Shown piece by piece: positions 1 to 10,770 of a stretch of DNA of 64,000 nt. Origin of the DNA: Fasciolopsis buskii (taxonomy: Eukaryota > Platyhelminthes > Trematoda > Plagiorchiida > Fasciolidae); the NCBI GenBank assembly GCA_008360955.1, contig LUCM01004312.1, positions 90,482-154,481 of the forward strand, written 5' to 3'. A program made the translations under genes and the position numbers. The notes below the pieces were generated by a model that did not search any database, had not been told where the DNA came from, and was given only the letters and a program-made list of their open reading frames with translations. Every line of letters begins with the position of its first letter. The first letter of the stretch is position 1.

Positions 1-1090
1 CATTCTTTGACTGTTAGCTGAAGCGGCCGCTTCCTCCATCTCTTCGGTTACCTTAACCCATCAGTTTTCGCGGTCATTCTTAAGGCTTATGGTCAACTGA
101 CGCTGCAACTGCCGACGCATCTTATTTATTTTCTTGCAGTTAGGCAGCTCGCGTTTTTGCTCCATTAGAATTAGCGACGCCTGAGAGATCCATTGTTTTA
201 GATGAACACTAGATCTGGGACCGCAGGCGAAATGTGCTGCCAAATGCATCGCCTGCTTAATTTGATCCCACTGATCGTCTACATTGCTGCTCGTCGAAGT
301 TCTTAGTTCCTCGGATAGTTTCTGTTCGTAGCTGTTGCGAACAGCCGAATCAGACAAACGTTCGACAGCCAATCGGGTTTGTGGCCTGCGTCGATGGCCA
401 TTCAGCTGCAGCAAAAATTTCATTAAAACTAACGCAAGGTCCGATTCGACGTGCGTGGTCCAGTATAAACTACAGTTCTGGACAGAACCGCGCCAACGTT
501 AGCTAACTGCGATATGGTCAATCTGACTCAAAGTACCGACGCGAACTGTGTCGGAAATTCGTACTAGATAGGAATAAATGATTATCTGCACATAACTGGA
601 GAAGTCTTTCTCCGTTGTCTGTCTGCTGTGCAGGCAAGGCGCATCGCCCGCCTAAACAGGACTCCGATGGAGCGCAGCGCGGTCCTGATTATCCTGCGCG
701 ACGACCGATGCAGTATGGAATTATTTGTAGGCGTGTAACTCATGGGGATTGATGGATGGGCACTGCCAGAGTCCAGCCACTAAGCAAAAAAACGATTAGG
801 GTTCTCAACCAAAGCCTTTGGTTCTGACAAGAACCTGACCGCAAGGCAGCGGGACATACCTGAGTGGAAACCCATCAGCTTGGATCAATTATTCTTTCAC
901 TCGTTTTTCCGATTGAGCTGCTAACTCAGATTAACCCCCGACTTGGAGGACCAGGAGACTACTTCGTCAGGCCTCCACCCGTTGACCTTCCAGGCATGAT
1001 TGGATCTTCGGCTTGAGATAAGGCATCCTGTATAGCTCGTTGGATCATGGAGGCACGCGAGCGGTCACACCACGTCAAGGTGTAGTCTCG
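1..1090 (-). mobile_element. RTE-type non-LTR retrotransposon, 5' part to linker, runs off the left edge, decayed
   Basis: Read on the minus strand, about 1090-760 looks like the 5' leader of fluke RTE elements. About 745-430 is the C-terminal part of the EEP endonuclease, with GERLLQLCADNHLFLSST and TLSQIDHIAVS. 423-61 is the linker before reverse transcriptase, with VERLSDS and KQWISQASLILMEQKRE; the reading continues to base 1 after one TGA at 61-63. Breaks visible: a frame change near 540, TAA at 499-501, and TGA at 61-63. The endonuclease SDHALV motif reads SDLALV (codon 436-438), so the catalytic His is lost. The element is inactive. Confidence 0.82.
61..423 (-). pseudogene. RTE endonuclease-RT linker open segment
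   Basis: A 120-codon open segment of the RTE polyprotein between the endonuclease and the reverse transcriptase. It begins at an internal Met that is simply the first ATG after the broken endonuclease, and it ends at a TGA where family members read on into Trp. Open sequence of the same polyprotein continues past that stop to base 1. It is a fragment of a decayed element, not a host gene. Confidence 0.75.
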
Positions 1091-1223
1091 TTGTGACAGC
1101 ACGATCGGAAAATCTTTGAAGCTACCTATTTAGTACCGATGGTTTTCGTCCCTTATTTCTAAACGAATGCAATTACTCATTGTCCATGTTTTGTTGATTC
1201 TCTGTATCTTGCCCCAACGACAG

Positions 1224-1574
1224 CGGATATTCAACAAACTGGTGAACTCCATTCGTCGGCTGCTGACATTGTGTTGATGGAGAACCACCATATGAACGGT
1301 TATAAATCTGAATTGAATGGTACCAGTGCTGATGTCAATGGCAAAGCCGATGATGCTTTGAACGGCTTGGTTGAGACTATTCATCCAGCAACAAAAAACC
1401 CATTCTTGTCCGCAAATCCACTCGCCGATGACCTAATGCAGTTAAATTTGAGTAGTGACCTTCGCTCAGATGAGCAGGACCCCTTCCACATGTCACCTGA
1501 TGCCCATGCAGATGAACCAATAGACCCGATATCCGCTTGGGGTGAACCACAAGGGTTACCCGCTCCACCACCTG
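1224..1574 (+). CDS. MAP1: MAP1-like gene, linker exon
   Basis: This exon has 117 codons in phase 2 to 1. The acceptor is CAG at 1221-1223 after a pyrimidine-leaning tract, and the donor is G|GTAAGC at 1574/1575. The peptide is acidic, low in hydrophobics and probably disordered. It holds NPF (in NPFLSANP) and DPF, short motifs that in other proteins bind EH-domain or AP2 endocytic adaptors; whether they act that way here is unknown. The C-terminal part (WGEPQGLP) resembles the segment just before the light chain in futsch. An alternative is that the frame stays open a little upstream without the intron. Confidence 0.7.
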
Positions 1575-4500
1575 GTAAGCTTACAGTTCCGATAACTACG
1601 TTTTCGATGCATGTTCTAGGCACTTTTACCTTTGTTTCTGCTTAAATCCAGCGAGTTTGTTCTAAATTTTTCGACTCAAGGATAGCATTTCTTTATTTTT
1701 TGAGTAGACAGAAGCTTGGAATTCACCTGGTCAATCCTGTTTTGTTAGGCCCCATGCTCGAAATCAACGGTCTAGACAAGCAGTCAGGTAAGCCGCTTAG
1801 TTCCGCGCAAAGAGAAGTGGTGTTTCAGTTACTTTTTGTTACCCAGTGCCAGCCCATCCCTTTGCACAAGTGGATTCTGCGACCCGTGCACACCTCGTAT
1901 GCACAAAATGATTTCTGTTTCTATTGGGTGTTTGTTTTGGATGTTACAGTCGGACAATAGCATGCCCTTGCAGCTATCGTTGATGTTTGACCATTCCGCC
2001 TACCAGACTTCGCGCCCTGGTCGCAAGATTCGATCACTGACCGGGGACACTTTGCTGCCATTGATTCAAGATAACCAGCCATCCTAAAAGGTTTCTTTGT
2101 TAACGTTTAACTTTGTTGTTCTAGTGGTACCGCTCGACTTCTTGCAGTGCTACCTGCGGAAGCAATAGAAAGGTCTTGACATTCCGCATTAGGATGAAGT
2201 TCCCAGTTTCTTCGTAGCGCCTGGGTTTACTCTTGGTAACGCTCATTCCCTCAGACTTCTATGGACTTGTGTTTTTGTCTTGTGGCATCTCAGTTTACAT
2301 CCGCTCGTGTGCGCCAACTCCAGAACGTTGCTACCAGCTCTTTGAAACCTGAGTTTCAATCGTTCATTGACTGTCGTTTTTTATCGATCCACTAGCAACG
2401 ACGATCCCTCTGTTCAGCTATCTTATGTGTGCATTCTACAAGCCAATTCGACATTCAAGAAATCTCACTGTTGTTGTGAATGGTGGCATCTGTTTCACCC
2501 AATCTTCACATTTGGGTCAATAATCTCGTTTAACTTATTACCGTGGACGATCTTTTGCCCCTGTCTTTAGCTCACTATCCGATATTCCTATAACCGATTT
2601 TGTCCGTCTTCTGGCGAACCAATTTCAAACACTATGACTATGACTCACGCGTGCACAAGTGCTCCTTCTGCCTTCGTTCAGATCCAGTTCCACCAATTAT
2701 TCTGGTAGTAGAAGACGGTTCGTTGTTGCCCGGGCAGTTACCACACATGCCACTTCAAGCTGCGAAACCACGGTCTCCGGTCTCGTGTCCGTTCAGTTCA
2801 GTTAGTTTTGTACAATCGCTTTTCTTGCACCAATGTGCTCTTCTTGTCATTGCGCCGAGTATTGGCGAAAAAAATCGTGGAATCATAATTGAAAAGAAAA
2901 AAATTCAAGTACAAGAACGCCTCTAATCGCGACACTCGGTCATCTCGCTTTAGGTCCCAGTTCATCGCGTTGAGGAATCTTGTAGACTTCAATTTGGTAA
3001 TCTTATTCGACTTAGTCGGGACAGTCCTCTAAATAGGCATTTCATACCTTTTTAGCATATCATGAATTGGCCATTGTAACTTATCTTTCATTCTTTCTCC
3101 AGTGCAGGCTCAACTGCCCGATCTTATCGATTTCAACCAACTTCTCTCCCACAGAACCATGGTTCGACTTTGGGGCAATCTGTCTATGCCACCATTTTTA
3201 CTAAAATAAAATTACTTCCATAATATTCTCAGCAAAAAGCCGAAGGGAAGCAGTAAGATAAAGCAGTGGTCAAATGGGTTGAGCATCAGTCACCTCTAAA
3301 AGGTCAGAGATTTGAATCTCGAATCGACTAGTCACTTTGCTGGCAGATGGCGGCTTCGTCAGTCATTGTTGGGCCGGACCTGCTCAAACCTCATGTTGTA
3401 TCCCACTCCAAATTTTAGATCAGGAGTATTTTGTTGTTCTTCCCCAAATGTTTCTTGATTTTGATTTGCTTTCTGCTGTTCGAACCTCAAATCCTTTCTT
3501 TATTTGATTAGTCCAGTCGCATGCCTCTGTCTTCACTCGATCGGATTCAACAAAAAGCCACCTAGCCGATCGGTGACCCTCTTTGACGTCCAATCTACAG
3601 TCACCAACTCGTCGTCAGATGATTGTTTCAGCTGCTTTTTTTCTTCGATACTATTTGGGTTTCCATTCTTCGTAGCTTGCATCGGTATTTCCTCTCCATG
3701 CAACCTTTTCTCGCTTATCCCGCACACAGATAGCGTGCCATGTCTGTCGAGTTCGTGTTGGTAGGTACTGTATTTCTTTCTGTCTTGTAGTGTTTCTCCC
3801 CAGATTTGGAAAACGTTGGTCTTCTGCTTTCTGCTCCCACCCATTTGCGATTTTGTTCTTCTGTAAATCAAGATCAATGTACTGGTTCTTATGTTAGTGT
3901 TCCCTCACAGTCCTTTGTCATATTCTTCATTTCACCGTGGTGTTTACCTGTATGTTGTATCTAACTTCACGTCTAACGAAACAGACTGAGTTTCCCCACA
4001 ATTCACACTCCTTCGTGGTAAACTGTTTTAATACAGGTAATGGGATTGTCTGCTGAGGATGATGAGACCAAATGCGAATTAAATTGTTGGCAACGTAAAT
4101 AGTTGCTCACAGAACTTAATAGAACAGCCTATGCAGTGGCACTTCACTGGTCAATGCTAAGATGTTCAGTTTGACCAAAACTAAACGGTCTGATGCTTTT
4201 CCAGACATGACATGCCACGAATGTGCTGTCCAGTTAGTATATTGAATGAATAGGATCGCTGAGTATGCTTGTTTCAGATTGACAAATAGATTACATGTGT
4301 GAATTATCGGCAGATGTCCTACTTTTTGAAGTCGAAAGTATTCAACGCAGCGTGTTGCAGCAAGCGAACTTGCATAAATAGCAACTTGCCTTCTCGGTCG
4401 GTAGGAGTAGATAGTAGATCGGATTGTAGCTGTTGGATATAAAATTTATCTTACTATCGAAGGTTTTGGTTTTTGCGTCTACCTGAAAGGTCGCTATAAA

Positions 4501-6927
4501 TTGGACGTGCCGGGATTAGGTTCGCATTCACATTCTGATCAGGAATGGGAAGTCGTAGGATACTTCCCAATTCCCTACCTATCTTCTTGATAGACTACTT
4601 ACGGAAAATGCATTCAGAGTAAAAGTGAGATTTATTCCTCCCGCTGTAACTCGTGTTTATAAAAATACCTCCACAGTGACATTGTGGATACATTGATGTG
4701 AATGCCTCTCTAGCTTTGCAGTTGTGATGAAACCGAGTGGAAATCCGCATTGACAACAAATTCTGCTCATGTCTTTAGTTCGTACAATGTTGTTCTATCT
4801 GAGGTTGATTCACGAGGTTAGTACGTAGTGCAAAATTGATTGTATTATCATAGACGTGCAGCGAACATGTTAAGGTACAGCTTGCACTGGTTTAGCTCGC
4901 CAGAGTTCGTCTATCCTAACTGAGTATACGGCTTGTCATCGTTCTAGAAATCGCGATTCAGCTAGGTTCCCTCGGACCGATTGCCGTCTACAGCTACTCT
5001 GATACAAAGTGCCGAACACTCGTCTTTGTCACTTTTTGTTGGGAACGTCTGACTCAAGAAGGCAACGTAGGATTTTTATATAAGCCATCAGAACGAATTG
5101 CACCCTCGAAGCCCGGGACTACTCGGACTACGCTGAAGTGCTTGATAAATGCAGGAACGCTTGCCATACTCTAAACTTCATGGGTTACAATAATTGTGCG
5201 GTTAAAATAGGGTTTGGGGAATAAAATTGCCTCAGTGAGTGTTTGCTTCTGATTACTCATTCATTTGTTTAATACAATCACATCTATGCATGAAAATGCA
5301 GGAATGAGGGCGAGTTTTGCAAGTCAAGTCTAATATTTTCAAAATGAGAAATTGTAGATTGTTATTCTTTTCTAACTCTTTCCTTCCCGTCTTACTCTTA
5401 CTTTTATGGTTATAATTCAGCGTGTCTGATTTGCGGTATAACAGGTGAAGTTTTGATATACACTCTATTTGATTTTGGTCACAAACACTCACTGTTCTTC
5501 ATCGTCGTCCACCCGTCATTCTTACAGCCTCCAGAAAATTGACTTCGATAAGTGAGTTTGTTCATTTCCTCTGATCGTTCTGTTAGGCTTCTATAAATGT
5601 TATCTGTTTCCTGTTTTCCTCATCCAGATTTTGTTTCTCAGTTTTTTTCTGATTCGTTGCTGCTGTTCTACAAAACCTACTGGTTTCCGAAGGGCGAATA
5701 TTTGCGAAGAACGAAGGATGATCTGTCATATAGACTGGAACATTGTAAAAATGAGATCAGAGCTACATTATACAGAGGTCGTTGATTACGATTAGCATTA
5801 GTTGTTGGCCTAAAGTGAGTCGTTCTTCACGGACTATAAGAGCGTTGAATGGGATTTGGGGTTTTGTATTAGTTGTGGCATCATTTCGTTTTTATCGTTT
5901 CTGATTTTACTTAGATTGTGAGACTTCGTCCTGCAAAGCCGTAGTGTTTGTGAGTTTTCACTTGAGGGCAGATATTAGTTCAAGACAGATGTTGTTGCCA
6001 GCCGTCCAAGTGGTTCGTTTTCGCACTGTTTATTCACACAATCGTGTTTTGAAAGTTCAAGGTAAAAGTTCCAAACAATCACGCCTAGTGCTGGGGATCA
6101 AAAGAGCTTTTGTTGCGCAAGTTTCCCCGTGATTTCCGATTTTCTTTTCTATTTTTAATAATTTTAATGATATTCATAGCTGTTTACTGAAATACCAGCA
6201 AATTGCAACTTTGGCCCCGGAAATTGTTTGCGGTAAAAACTTGCACTCTATTTTTGCAGCTGTTTAGGAAACGCTTTCTTCACGTTTCCTCACGACGCCA
6301 GTTTTGCTTCACTGCCGTTGTTATATAAAAAAGAATGTCCAACCTTTGGCCCTGCAACCTCTGAACAATTTCAAACGTTTGTTCATCATAGCACCGGTAT
6401 TTCAACAGTTGGTCCAGTTTTTCCTCCCTTACAATTACTCTTTTGACTCATTTAGGTGCTCCGATCAATGTGAAGTCGGTTCCAATGCAACAGCCGGGCT
6501 ATACAGATGCGTCCAGTCACGGAATCGGTCCAGGATCTACCAAGCTGCCACCGTATGACAAACTGAAACCAATTTATGTAGACGTGGCATATGTGCCTGG
6601 TGGTGGCAATCCGCATTTAGTTGATGCTGAATGGTTCAAACGGGTGCGTGCGCGATACTATGTAGCGAGCGATCCTCGCCCAGGTGCCGCACTGATGGAG
6701 GCTTTGACCGTCGGCAAGGAATCCTGGACTGGTGGGTTCTCTTACAGAAGTTGACACTCTCCCTTCTTAGATGCGTAATAACCGAGTTCATTGTTTCGCT
6801 TTTATTAGTAATTTGCGCAAGGATCTTGAATTTCATATCCGTTGTGTTCCTTTCATGTGAAATTATCCACGCGTAACATCTAAAACTTAGGGCGCTGCTG
6901 TATGCAACCTTGCGCGTCTCTGAATCG

Positions 6928-6962
<35 letters not shown>

Positions 6963-7500
6963 TGTTTTCACTATTACTCTTCTCAGTTCTATCACAAACT
7001 TGACTAAGGTGATATTGAATTGGTTATTCAGAGTCCTATTCGATTGGAGAGCTTTTCCCTAGTAGTTTTGCCTGAGTTTTTCTCGATATCGAATATCCCT
7101 TTATTTCAGTGGTCGAAATGTGGGAAACCTCTCGGATCATTAAAATGGAGTGAATGGAGTTTGCAAAATTATTGGTGCATAATAAAAGACATTTGTCGAC
7201 CTAAATCGGACTTATTGTTTTCGTTACTTCGGTAAAATGAAAGCGAAAAATGTTATATTCTTTTTTCTTTATTCTCGCATGGTCTCATCAGGTGACGATT
7301 CGCAGTTGTCTGCTTCCTTGATTCTCGCTCATGAGACCGAGGAACTGATGATTTGGCTCGGTCGAAATGCTGGTCGACTAGCAGCCTGCCACTTGGATCT
7401 GACCGCGGTGGCCAGCCGCTCGAGCATCCAACTTCTGAATGAACAACAGACCGCTTCTGCTAAGCCACTTACATGTGCTGGATACCGAATAGACTTTTGA
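1224..7500 (+). CDS. MAP1: MAP1/futsch-type microtubule-associated protein, 3' part including light chain (4 exons seen)
   Basis: Proteins of this family bind microtubules along axons and other cell processes; the C-terminal light chain is normally cleaved from the heavy chain and binds microtubules and actin. Four exons fit: 1224-1574, 1749-1787, 6456-6731 and 7292-7500. Each junction is GT/AG, and each exon after the first starts with two bases and (except the last) ends with one base of a split Gly codon, so phase is continuous. The linker exon carries a DPISAWGEPQGLPAPPPG stretch like the segment before the light chain in insect futsch. The last two exons give the light-chain core (IYVDVAYVPGGGN, then WFKRVRARYYV) and end in CAGYRIDF, matching the family's C-terminal ending. 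About 290 residues are visible; vertebrate and insect MAP1 proteins are several times longer. The gene must continue upstream, either past the RTE copy or beyond the left edge. The family call is secure; the 5' limit is not. Confidence 0.85.
1749..1787 (+). CDS. MAP1: 39-base cassette-like exon of the MAP1-like gene
   Basis: The acceptor follows a strong pyrimidine tract ending TTTTGTTAG and the donor is G|GTAAGC. The exon encodes PMLEINGLDKQS between two split Gly codons. Entry and exit phases are the same as those of the junction it sits in, so including or skipping it keeps the downstream frame. This is the pattern of an alternatively spliced small exon. Use of the exon is inferred; only the splice sites and phase are seen. 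Confidence 0.6.
1788..6455 (+). other. long intron of the MAP1-like gene
   Basis: A 4.67 kb intron. It holds a SINE family 2 fragment at 3262. It also holds four strong acceptor-like tracts at 1949, 2124, 2293 and 2570 followed by open stretches of 40-150 bases in other phases. No other gene or element was recognised. Confidence 0.5.
3262..3400 (+). repeat. tRNA-derived SINE family 2, 5' part
   Basis: A tRNA-like head has an A-box-like GTGGTCAAATGGG and a B-box-like AGATTTGAATCTC. It is followed by the family body start CACTTTGCTGGCAGATGGCG. The same body occurs at 9125, 20900, 30690 and 35755. The 3' half is missing or too diverged to read. Confidence 0.5.
6456..6731 (+). CDS. MAP1: MAP1 light-chain exon, first half of the conserved domain
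   Basis: Acceptor TTTAG at 6451-6455, donor G|GTGGGT at 6731/6732, 91 full codons. The first third is a variable linker; the rest is the conserved light-chain core with IYVDVAYVPGGGN, WFKRVRARYYV and a helix ending GKESWTG. It joins in phase to 7292. Confidence 0.88.
6930..6960. repeat. (TA)n microsatellite
   Basis: About 15 perfect TA units within the last intron of the MAP1-like gene. Confidence 0.95.
7292..7500 (+). CDS. MAP1: MAP1 light-chain exon, C-terminus and stop
   Basis: Acceptor CATCAG ends at 7291; the stop TGA is at 7498-7500. Sixty-eight residues follow, ending CAGYRIDF. Human MAP1B ends CKIEF and insect futsch has a similar hydrophobic-acidic-Phe ending, so the terminus is intact. 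The intron before it is 560 bases and holds a (TA)n array at 6930-6960. Confidence 0.88.
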
Positions 7501-9124
7501 ATTGATTCCCATACATTCTTGTTCCATCTATCGTTCATGTCATTTCTCTTCACTCCCCTGCTGTCCTCGTTGTTCACTTCACTCCCATCGACTCAGTTGG
7601 CAGAATGTGCTCACACATCGAACTAATTTTGCCACTTCACAAAGGGAGAAAATGTGGAGGTACGTACCGAATATCGGTTTACTTCCTCGTTCGATTGTTC
7701 TCGCGCCTGGGCACGTGCGTTTGAATTTAGCTCATAATGCATTTTCTCGGCGATCTGTCCATTCATAATGCACCGTTCCGTTTTTTCCCCTCACTACCCG
7801 ATGAACCACTGCGAAGTCAATGCATTCTGTTCTGTCGTCTTAGTGCACTCGTGCACAGATGCGTGCATTCTCGCGTGTAACATCCATAATGTTCGAGTAC
7901 CCAGGCATCAGCTACGTCATACGCCGCGGTTTGCTTGTTCTCGCTTCTGCATATTGCATCTTTACTCAGTACAAGTACTTGTTAAGTGGTCACTCATCTG
8001 TCTACGGATTGGCTGTTACCTCAGCTCCAATGCTTCTCAACAGATAGCGAACTGTTATTCCTCATTAATCGCTCGACTCCATTTTAAACGTTCCTAACTT
8101 ATTGTTTGTCACGATCCTATGAGTGCTTCTAATTGGCCGATACTGAGCATCGACCACAGGTTTGATGTTACACAACGATGCCTCCCTGTTAAGACGATCA
8201 TAGTAAAATTGGCCATGACGATAAAGGTTTGTCACAGAAGATCCCCACTTAACATTCCTGTCTTGTTTCAAAAGTACGAGTAAATTCTCCCCAACTTCTC
8301 CGTTTGTTTAAATCGTGGTCCACTTCGATGGCGACACGTTGCGCACTTAAGTTGCCTTTCTCTATCTCGCTTCATAGCTGGCATGACTTTATCTATTGCT
8401 AGTGAATATGACGCACTTTTGGTTTTCTCCCACTCATTCCCCTGATTTGCTTTCTGCAGCGTTGTTGAATATAAAACTCATCGAAATATAACCTATGATT
8501 TCCCCCTGTATCCCGGTTCGGTTCCTTTTGAATGCATTCGGACACGTGTTATAATAAAAAGAGGGCAGTCGAGTTCCTTTTTTTGTAAAACCACAGGTTC
8601 TCTGAAGATCAATCGGTTTCTTGCTTCACATGAAGTACTATTTAACTCAAACGATTCATGATGGCCAATAATCCACGAGGAGAGTACCAATGCACTCTTA
8701 TCGTATGTAATTTTTTTCTATCAAATTGCGGGTTTAGAAACAGAAAAGCTATTCATTAATGAGCAATGTCAACCTCTTATTCAAACCAAATAAGGGGTCT
8801 AATATTACGGCGTACTCGGAGTTCGCGGTTTTCCTGGGGTAACGACGCAAGCAACAAACGATGATGAGTAGTTAGCGTTCGTTTATCGTATTGGTTTGGT
8901 TGTTAGTTAATCCTGCTCACGGTGAAGATGGATAGAAAGATAAGTTTTTTGTTTTAGGAGGTTAATCGCTTACAGTCCCCGTGTTGTGGTCCGTGGGCTA
9001 TGGACACTGATTCTCAAAAGTAAATTAAGTGCTGCTTAGACCCGTTCATCTTTTTTTGCGTGTCTGGATTACTAACTGTACCATTATGAGATGGAAGTAT
9101 AAAGTGACATTTTTTATGACGCTC
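7501..9124. other. 3' flank of the MAP1-like gene, nothing further recognised
   Basis: The probable 3' UTR runs to about 8.58 kb. Small open frames (up to 109 codons) have no protein-like pattern. No repeat was matched here. Confidence 0.4.
8553..8558 (+). promoter_or_regulatory. possible polyadenylation signal of the MAP1-like gene
   Basis: An AATAAA hexamer lies about 1.05 kb past the stop and is followed within 30 bases by a T-rich tract (8575-8586). It would give a 3' UTR of about 1.1 kb. An AT-rich genome has chance hexamers, so this is a candidate only. Confidence 0.3.
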
Positions 9125-9360
9125 CACGCCTGGGCGTGGCGAAAGGGGCATGTCTCACTCACTAGGGTCCACTACATGGGAGAGGCAACCATGACCCTGA
9201 AACTCGGAGCGGGATAGAGCCACAGGAGATCTCGTTAAATCAGGTGTGGTAACAAGCCGGGTGACAGCGAGTTGCCGCTTGCCACCAAAATAATTTGGGA
9301 TTGGAAACTTACCTTTTTGGGTCCACCGACGCTTAGTCCTCTTAACCACTACTAATCACC
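9125..9360 (-). repeat. tRNA-derived SINE family 2, near full length
   Basis: Minus strand: a tRNA-like head (GTGGTTAAGAGGACTAAGCG) leads into a body with TTGGTGGCAAGCGGCAACTC, TTGTTACCACACCTG and TCAGGGTCATGGTTGCC. The same blocks in the same order occur at 20900-21135 and, reversed, at 35755-35985. Confidence 0.6.
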
Positions 9361-9610
9361 TGATAATTGGTCGACGCACCCGCTTCCCAAATGGTCGGTT
9401 AATACGAGAATCAGATGGGAAATCGAGCTAGGCTGTTCCAAGCATTTTTGCGTGTCAGCTGATGCTCTCATATCAATTGTTTGGTACAAAGTCTGTACGG
9501 ATAAGGTGTATTTGGAATGCGAAAATAATTTTGGCAGAAGAGTTGTAGTCTCCCGCTGAAGTATAAATGATAGATACTTGAAAATTCTCCAGTGAGACAT
9601 TACCAAGCAT

Positions 9611-9813
9611 GCTTGTTTTCGGCGCTTCGCAACTGGCTAAATACAAATTTTATAGGTATTGGAGTAGGATGGTCGAAAAATAATGGTAATGGCAAGTAAT
9701 CGGAGTATACACATCATCCCGATTATTTGCTATTACTATTATTTTTCGGCCATCCTACCCCAATACCCATGAAACGCGCTTTATCTAGACATTTGTGAAG
9801 CACCGAAAACAAG
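9611..9813. repeat. foldback inverted repeat of about 200 bases (MITE-like)
   Basis: The left arm (about 9612-9702) and right arm (about 9717-9813) are near-perfect inverted copies around a short spacer, AGTATACACATCAT. The arms start and end with CTTGTTTTCGG and CCGAAAACAAG. The inner 45 bases of each arm differ at only a few sites; the outer halves are more diverged. There is no open frame inside. It could be a foldback MITE or two inverted copies of a short repeat. No clear target-site duplication was found. Confidence 0.65.
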
Positions 9814-10168
9814 TTTTTTTTGAGGTTATTGATATAATCAGATTCTTCAATGCGATGTGATAGATCCTGAATTCACTGGGTCTTTGATTAATAGGCGAAC
9901 CCTATTGGAGATGCGTCCGGGGTGGTTGATAGAAGAACCGGCACTTCGTCAAGTATAACGACCGTCGTGGGCCAATGGCAGCACTGAACGGTTAAAGTTG
10001 TAGCGTGTTTGGTTATTCACGCACTGCCGAATGGTCTCTGCACTGGGTAAGAACAACCGATGGTGCGAACCTGACCTTTTCACTCTAAGATCGTTCCTTG
10101 GATGAATGGTGCTTGCCTGTTTTCATGCATTCCCCAGGACTCCTGACCATACTTCAGTAAGATAGGAC

Positions 10169-10636
10169 TTATTTCTTGTTCCAGTTAGTAAAGTTGTTAT
10201 CCGCCATTTGTAAGATCACATTTTCTTCCAGTATAAGTTTTCGGTCATTTTTTTTCACTGAAAATCTGTCGTGGAGACGGTAAAGCACAATAAATGGAGT
10301 GTTGACCGTTTATACCGTACATCGATAACACTTACTGGCTTTTGAAAAGTTACCCACGTAAAAACCGCGTAGCGCGTTGTTTTTTAGTGCACTCCGAGCT
10401 TCGTTCGATTCAGGTTCACCAACCATTTGTTCTGGAAGCACTTTCTCATCGGGGATGTCAATCAGTGCATCTGGAAAAACAACAGCGAGATCCTTTTCGA
10501 CAGATCTGATAGTTTCATCACAGATGGTTAGGTCAAGTTTCCGCGCTCGGTTAACGTCCTGCTGTATTGTAGATCAAAATTTCCGGTTTGGATTTCCAGA
10601 AACAATTTTTTCTGTGATGTGATCGGCCAGCACTTT
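10169..10636 (-). CDS. unrecognised gene, 3' end (three exons)
   Basis: On the minus strand an exon 10636-10604 (11 codons, KVLADHITEKI) follows an excellent acceptor tract ending CTCTCTCCCAG. A 42-base intron (10603-10562) then leads to exon 10561-10336, and a terminal exon 10257-10169 ends in TAA. The donor at 10336 is A|GTAAGT. The split ATG codon across 10336/10257 keeps phase, and all frames are open. The protein end is charged and soluble-looking: RARKLDLTICDETIRSVEKD, then FPDALIDIPDEKVLPE, then KKNDRKLILEENVILQMAD. Without the 42-base intron a TGA at 10577-10579 would interrupt the frame. I do not recognise the family and assign no function. The gene reads towards the MAP1-like gene (convergent). 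Confidence 0.55.
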
Positions 10637-10770
10637 CTGGGAGAGAGGTGATCTTATTGAATTCCGTTCTTCCAATGCAGGGACAATGCAAGATGCCGCG
10701 AACAACCGTAGCTCGAAAAATTTCGTTTGATGAGAGCATTTGTGAACACTACCCAATTCTTAATGTTCAC

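Noticed and set aside
1377..1623. Two minus-strand open frames opposite the MAP1 linker exon
   Set aside because: They are shadows of the plus-strand coding exon.
9352..9606. 84-codon minus-strand open frame beside the SINE
   Set aside because: No recognisable motif; it starts in the SINE head and runs into flank sequence.
10577..10579. In-frame TGA as a selenocysteine codon
   Set aside because: A 42-base GT/AG intron removes it and keeps phase, which is the simpler explanation. No SECIS-like hairpin was noticed downstream.
10377..10622. Plus-strand Ser-rich open frame
   Set aside because: It mirrors the minus-strand exon 10561-10336, which has splice sites with matching phase and a better protein pattern.
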